DNA of 6,403 nucleotides, from positions 1 through 6,403 of the forward strand of contig JAKSCN010000266.1 of the NCBI GenBank assembly GCA_022360595.1, in the 5' to 3' direction. The position numbers were made by a program, and so were the translations under genes. The notes below the pieces were generated by a model. It was not told the DNA's origin. It worked only from the letters and a program-made list of their open reading frames with translations, and ran no database searches. This DNA comes from Chromatiales bacterium (GTDB taxonomy: Bacteria > Pseudomonadota > Gammaproteobacteria > Chromatiales > Chromatiaceae). Positions 5,068 to 6,403 of the stretch are shown piece after piece (position 1 is the first letter of the stretch; every line of letters begins with the position of its first letter).

Positions 5068-6403
5068 TTATTCTTCGGCTTCCTGATCCTCTGAGTCATC
5101 GCCCTCAACCTTTTGACCGGTAAGGACGATAGCGTTGCTAACCAATTGGTGGACACTGACAATCTGGTCCATGCTCATGCCATAGAAAGGCAATACTTTC
5201 GTAAACTGGCTCTTACAAATTGCACAAATAGCAGCCATGTGGGTCACGCCCTGCTCTTCTACCACACTCTTAAGTGCGTGCATTCTAGGTAGTGCACCTT
5301 TGACCCGAATCTCCATTAGATCGTCAGTCAGCAGGCCGCCGCCACCGCCGCAACAAAAGGTTTTTTCACCGATTGTTTCGTGGTGCATATCGACATAGTT
5401 GTTGCATACAGCCTTGATTACAGCGCGTGGAATATCGAACTGGCCACCAGGCTTATCTCCCATACGGGTAGCGCGGGCTACGTTACAGGAGTCATGGAAT
5501 GTCAGGGTCATGTGATCATTAGCTGATTTATCAAAATTCAGCTTGCCCTGTTCAATGAGATCATTAGTGAACTCACAGATGTGCTGCGGCACAGGATAGT
5601 TTGGATCGAGAAAATCGAAAGGACCCGCCAAGGTATTGAGGAACGCATAAGCAACACGCCAGGCATGACCGCACTCACCAAACACGATGCGTTTAACACC
5701 TAACTCAAGTGCCGCTTCACGAATTCGCATTGAAACGCGACGCATGTTCTCGTAGCTACCGATGAACATACCGAAGTTCGCGGCCTCGGAGGCGTGGGAA
5801 CTCAGTGTCCAGCTAACGCCTGCCTCATGGAAAACCTTACCGTAGCCAATCAGGCCATCAACGTGAGGTTCGGCAAAGAAGTCAGCAGATGGCGTAACCA
5901 GAAGGATATCGGCACCTTTTACATCCAGGGGATATTTGACTTCTACACCTGTCTCATCGAAAACATCCTCTTCCAGACCTTCCAAGGTATCTTCCAACGC
6001 GGGACCAGGCAGACCGAGGTTGTTACCAATCTTGAAGACTTTGGCGATGATTTCATTACAGTATTTCTGACCATAACCGATGCTATCGAGAATCTCACGG
6101 GCAGCCATGGAGATTTCAGCAGTATCAATACCGTAAGGGCAGAATACTGAGCAGCGACGACACTGTGAGCACTGATGGTAGTAGCTATACCAGTCGTCTA
6201 GCGTTTCACGCGTCAAATCTTCTGCGCCGACCAGTTTTGGGAAGTATTTACCCGCAAAAGTGAAATAACGGCGATAAACCTTACGCAGCAGATCCTGACG
6301 ACCGACCGGCATGTTCTTAGGATCTTTAGTACCTAGATAGTAATGACACTTATCGGTACAAGAGCCACACTTCACACAGGCATCAAGATAGACCTGTAGT
6401 GAA
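5068..6403 (-). CDS. dsrK: DsrK, cytoplasmic HdrD-like iron-sulfur subunit of DsrMKJOP, N-terminus missing
   Basis: 444 codons are visible and the frame is open past the window edge, so the true start lies outside. A GTG at 6375 is not the start: it falls inside the first iron-sulfur motif. With the first visible codon as residue 1, two ferredoxin-type clusters are C9-C12-C15-C19 and C78-C81-C84-C88, each in a CX2CX2CX3C pattern. The HdrD-like catalytic part has GECGH (C244), HDSC (C306), CCGGGGG (C350-C351) and CAIC (C393, C396), the CCG-type ligands for a special [4Fe-4S] centre. From family knowledge, this centre in DsrK handles disulfide/thiol chemistry of DsrC, with the membrane partner DsrM expected just upstream. 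Only about 80 N-terminal residues are probably missing. The C-terminus ends in an acidic tail of about 12 residues. The gene is followed by an 88-base gap to dsrL. Confidence 0.95.
   Translation of the reverse strand, partial: SLQVYLDACVKCGSCTDKCHYYLGTKDPKNMPVGRQDLLRKVYRRYFTFAGKYFPKLVGAEDLTRETLDDWYSYYHQCSQCRRCSVFCPYGIDTAEISMAAREILDSIGYGQKYCNEIIAKVFKIGNNLGLPGPALEDTLEGLEEDVFDETGVEVKYPLDVKGADILLVTPSADFFAEPHVDGLIGYGKVFHEAGVSWTLSSHASEAANFGMFIGSYENMRRVSMRIREAALELGVKRIVFGECGHAWRVAYAFLNTLAGPFDFLDPNYPVPQHICEFTNDLIEQGKLNFDKSANDHMTLTFHDSCNVARATRMGDKPGGQFDIPRAVIKAVCNNYVDMHHETIGEKTFCCGGGGGLLTDDLMEIRVKGALPRMHALKSVVEEQGVTHMAAICAICKSQFTKVLPFYGMSMDQIVSVHQLVSNAIVLTGQKVEGDDSEDQEAEE

Noticed and set aside
6373..6375. 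GTG as the dsrK start codon
   Set aside because: The frame remains open upstream to the window edge, and the codon just before it is the first cysteine of a CX2CX2CX3C iron-sulfur motif, so initiation here would remove a cluster ligand.

Overview
The window is a minus-strand stretch of a dissimilatory sulfite reductase (dsr) gene cluster. In transcription order, from high to low coordinates, it reads dsrK (5' end cut by the window edge), dsrL, dsrJ, dsrO, dsrP and dsrN (3' end cut by the other edge). This K-L-J-O-P-N order is that of the sulfur-oxidizing gammaproteobacterium Allochromatium vinosum (dsrABEFHCMKLJOPNRS). Together with a complete DsrL, it points to a sulfur oxidizer using the reverse (oxidative) rDsr pathway. 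Base composition is close to balanced by eye, well below high-GC A. vinosum, so the source is probably another gammaproteobacterial sulfur oxidizer or symbiont. Species cannot be fixed from this window.

Layout: dsrK (6403 to 5068) encodes the cytoplasmic HdrD-like iron-sulfur subunit of the DsrMKJOP membrane complex. An 88-base gap holding a 10-bp hairpin and a strong ribosome binding site leads to dsrL (4979 to 3033), a GltD-like iron-sulfur flavoprotein. dsrJ (triheme cytochrome c), dsrO (Tat-exported four-cluster ferredoxin) and dsrP (NrfD-type membrane protein) then follow with gaps of 8, 2 and 19 bases, each with a usable ribosome binding site and apparently translationally coupled. After dsrP comes a 128-base gap containing a textbook intrinsic-terminator hairpin. 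Next is the start of dsrN, a CobB/CbiA-type amidase of sirohaem amide synthesis, with a poor ribosome binding site.

How the genes work together: DsrMKJOP is thought to couple periplasmic and membrane redox chemistry to cytoplasmic DsrC trisulfide/thiol chemistry through DsrK. DsrL takes electrons released by reverse-acting DsrAB and passes them to NAD(P)+. DsrN modifies the sirohaem cofactor of DsrAB. I see no mobile element, tRNA, rRNA, CRISPR array or plus-strand gene. The system itself is known. The points worth a second look are the non-coding structures (dsrP-dsrN terminator, dsrK-dsrL hairpin, an echo of the dsrN start), start-codon corrections for dsrL and dsrK, and some unusual protein details.
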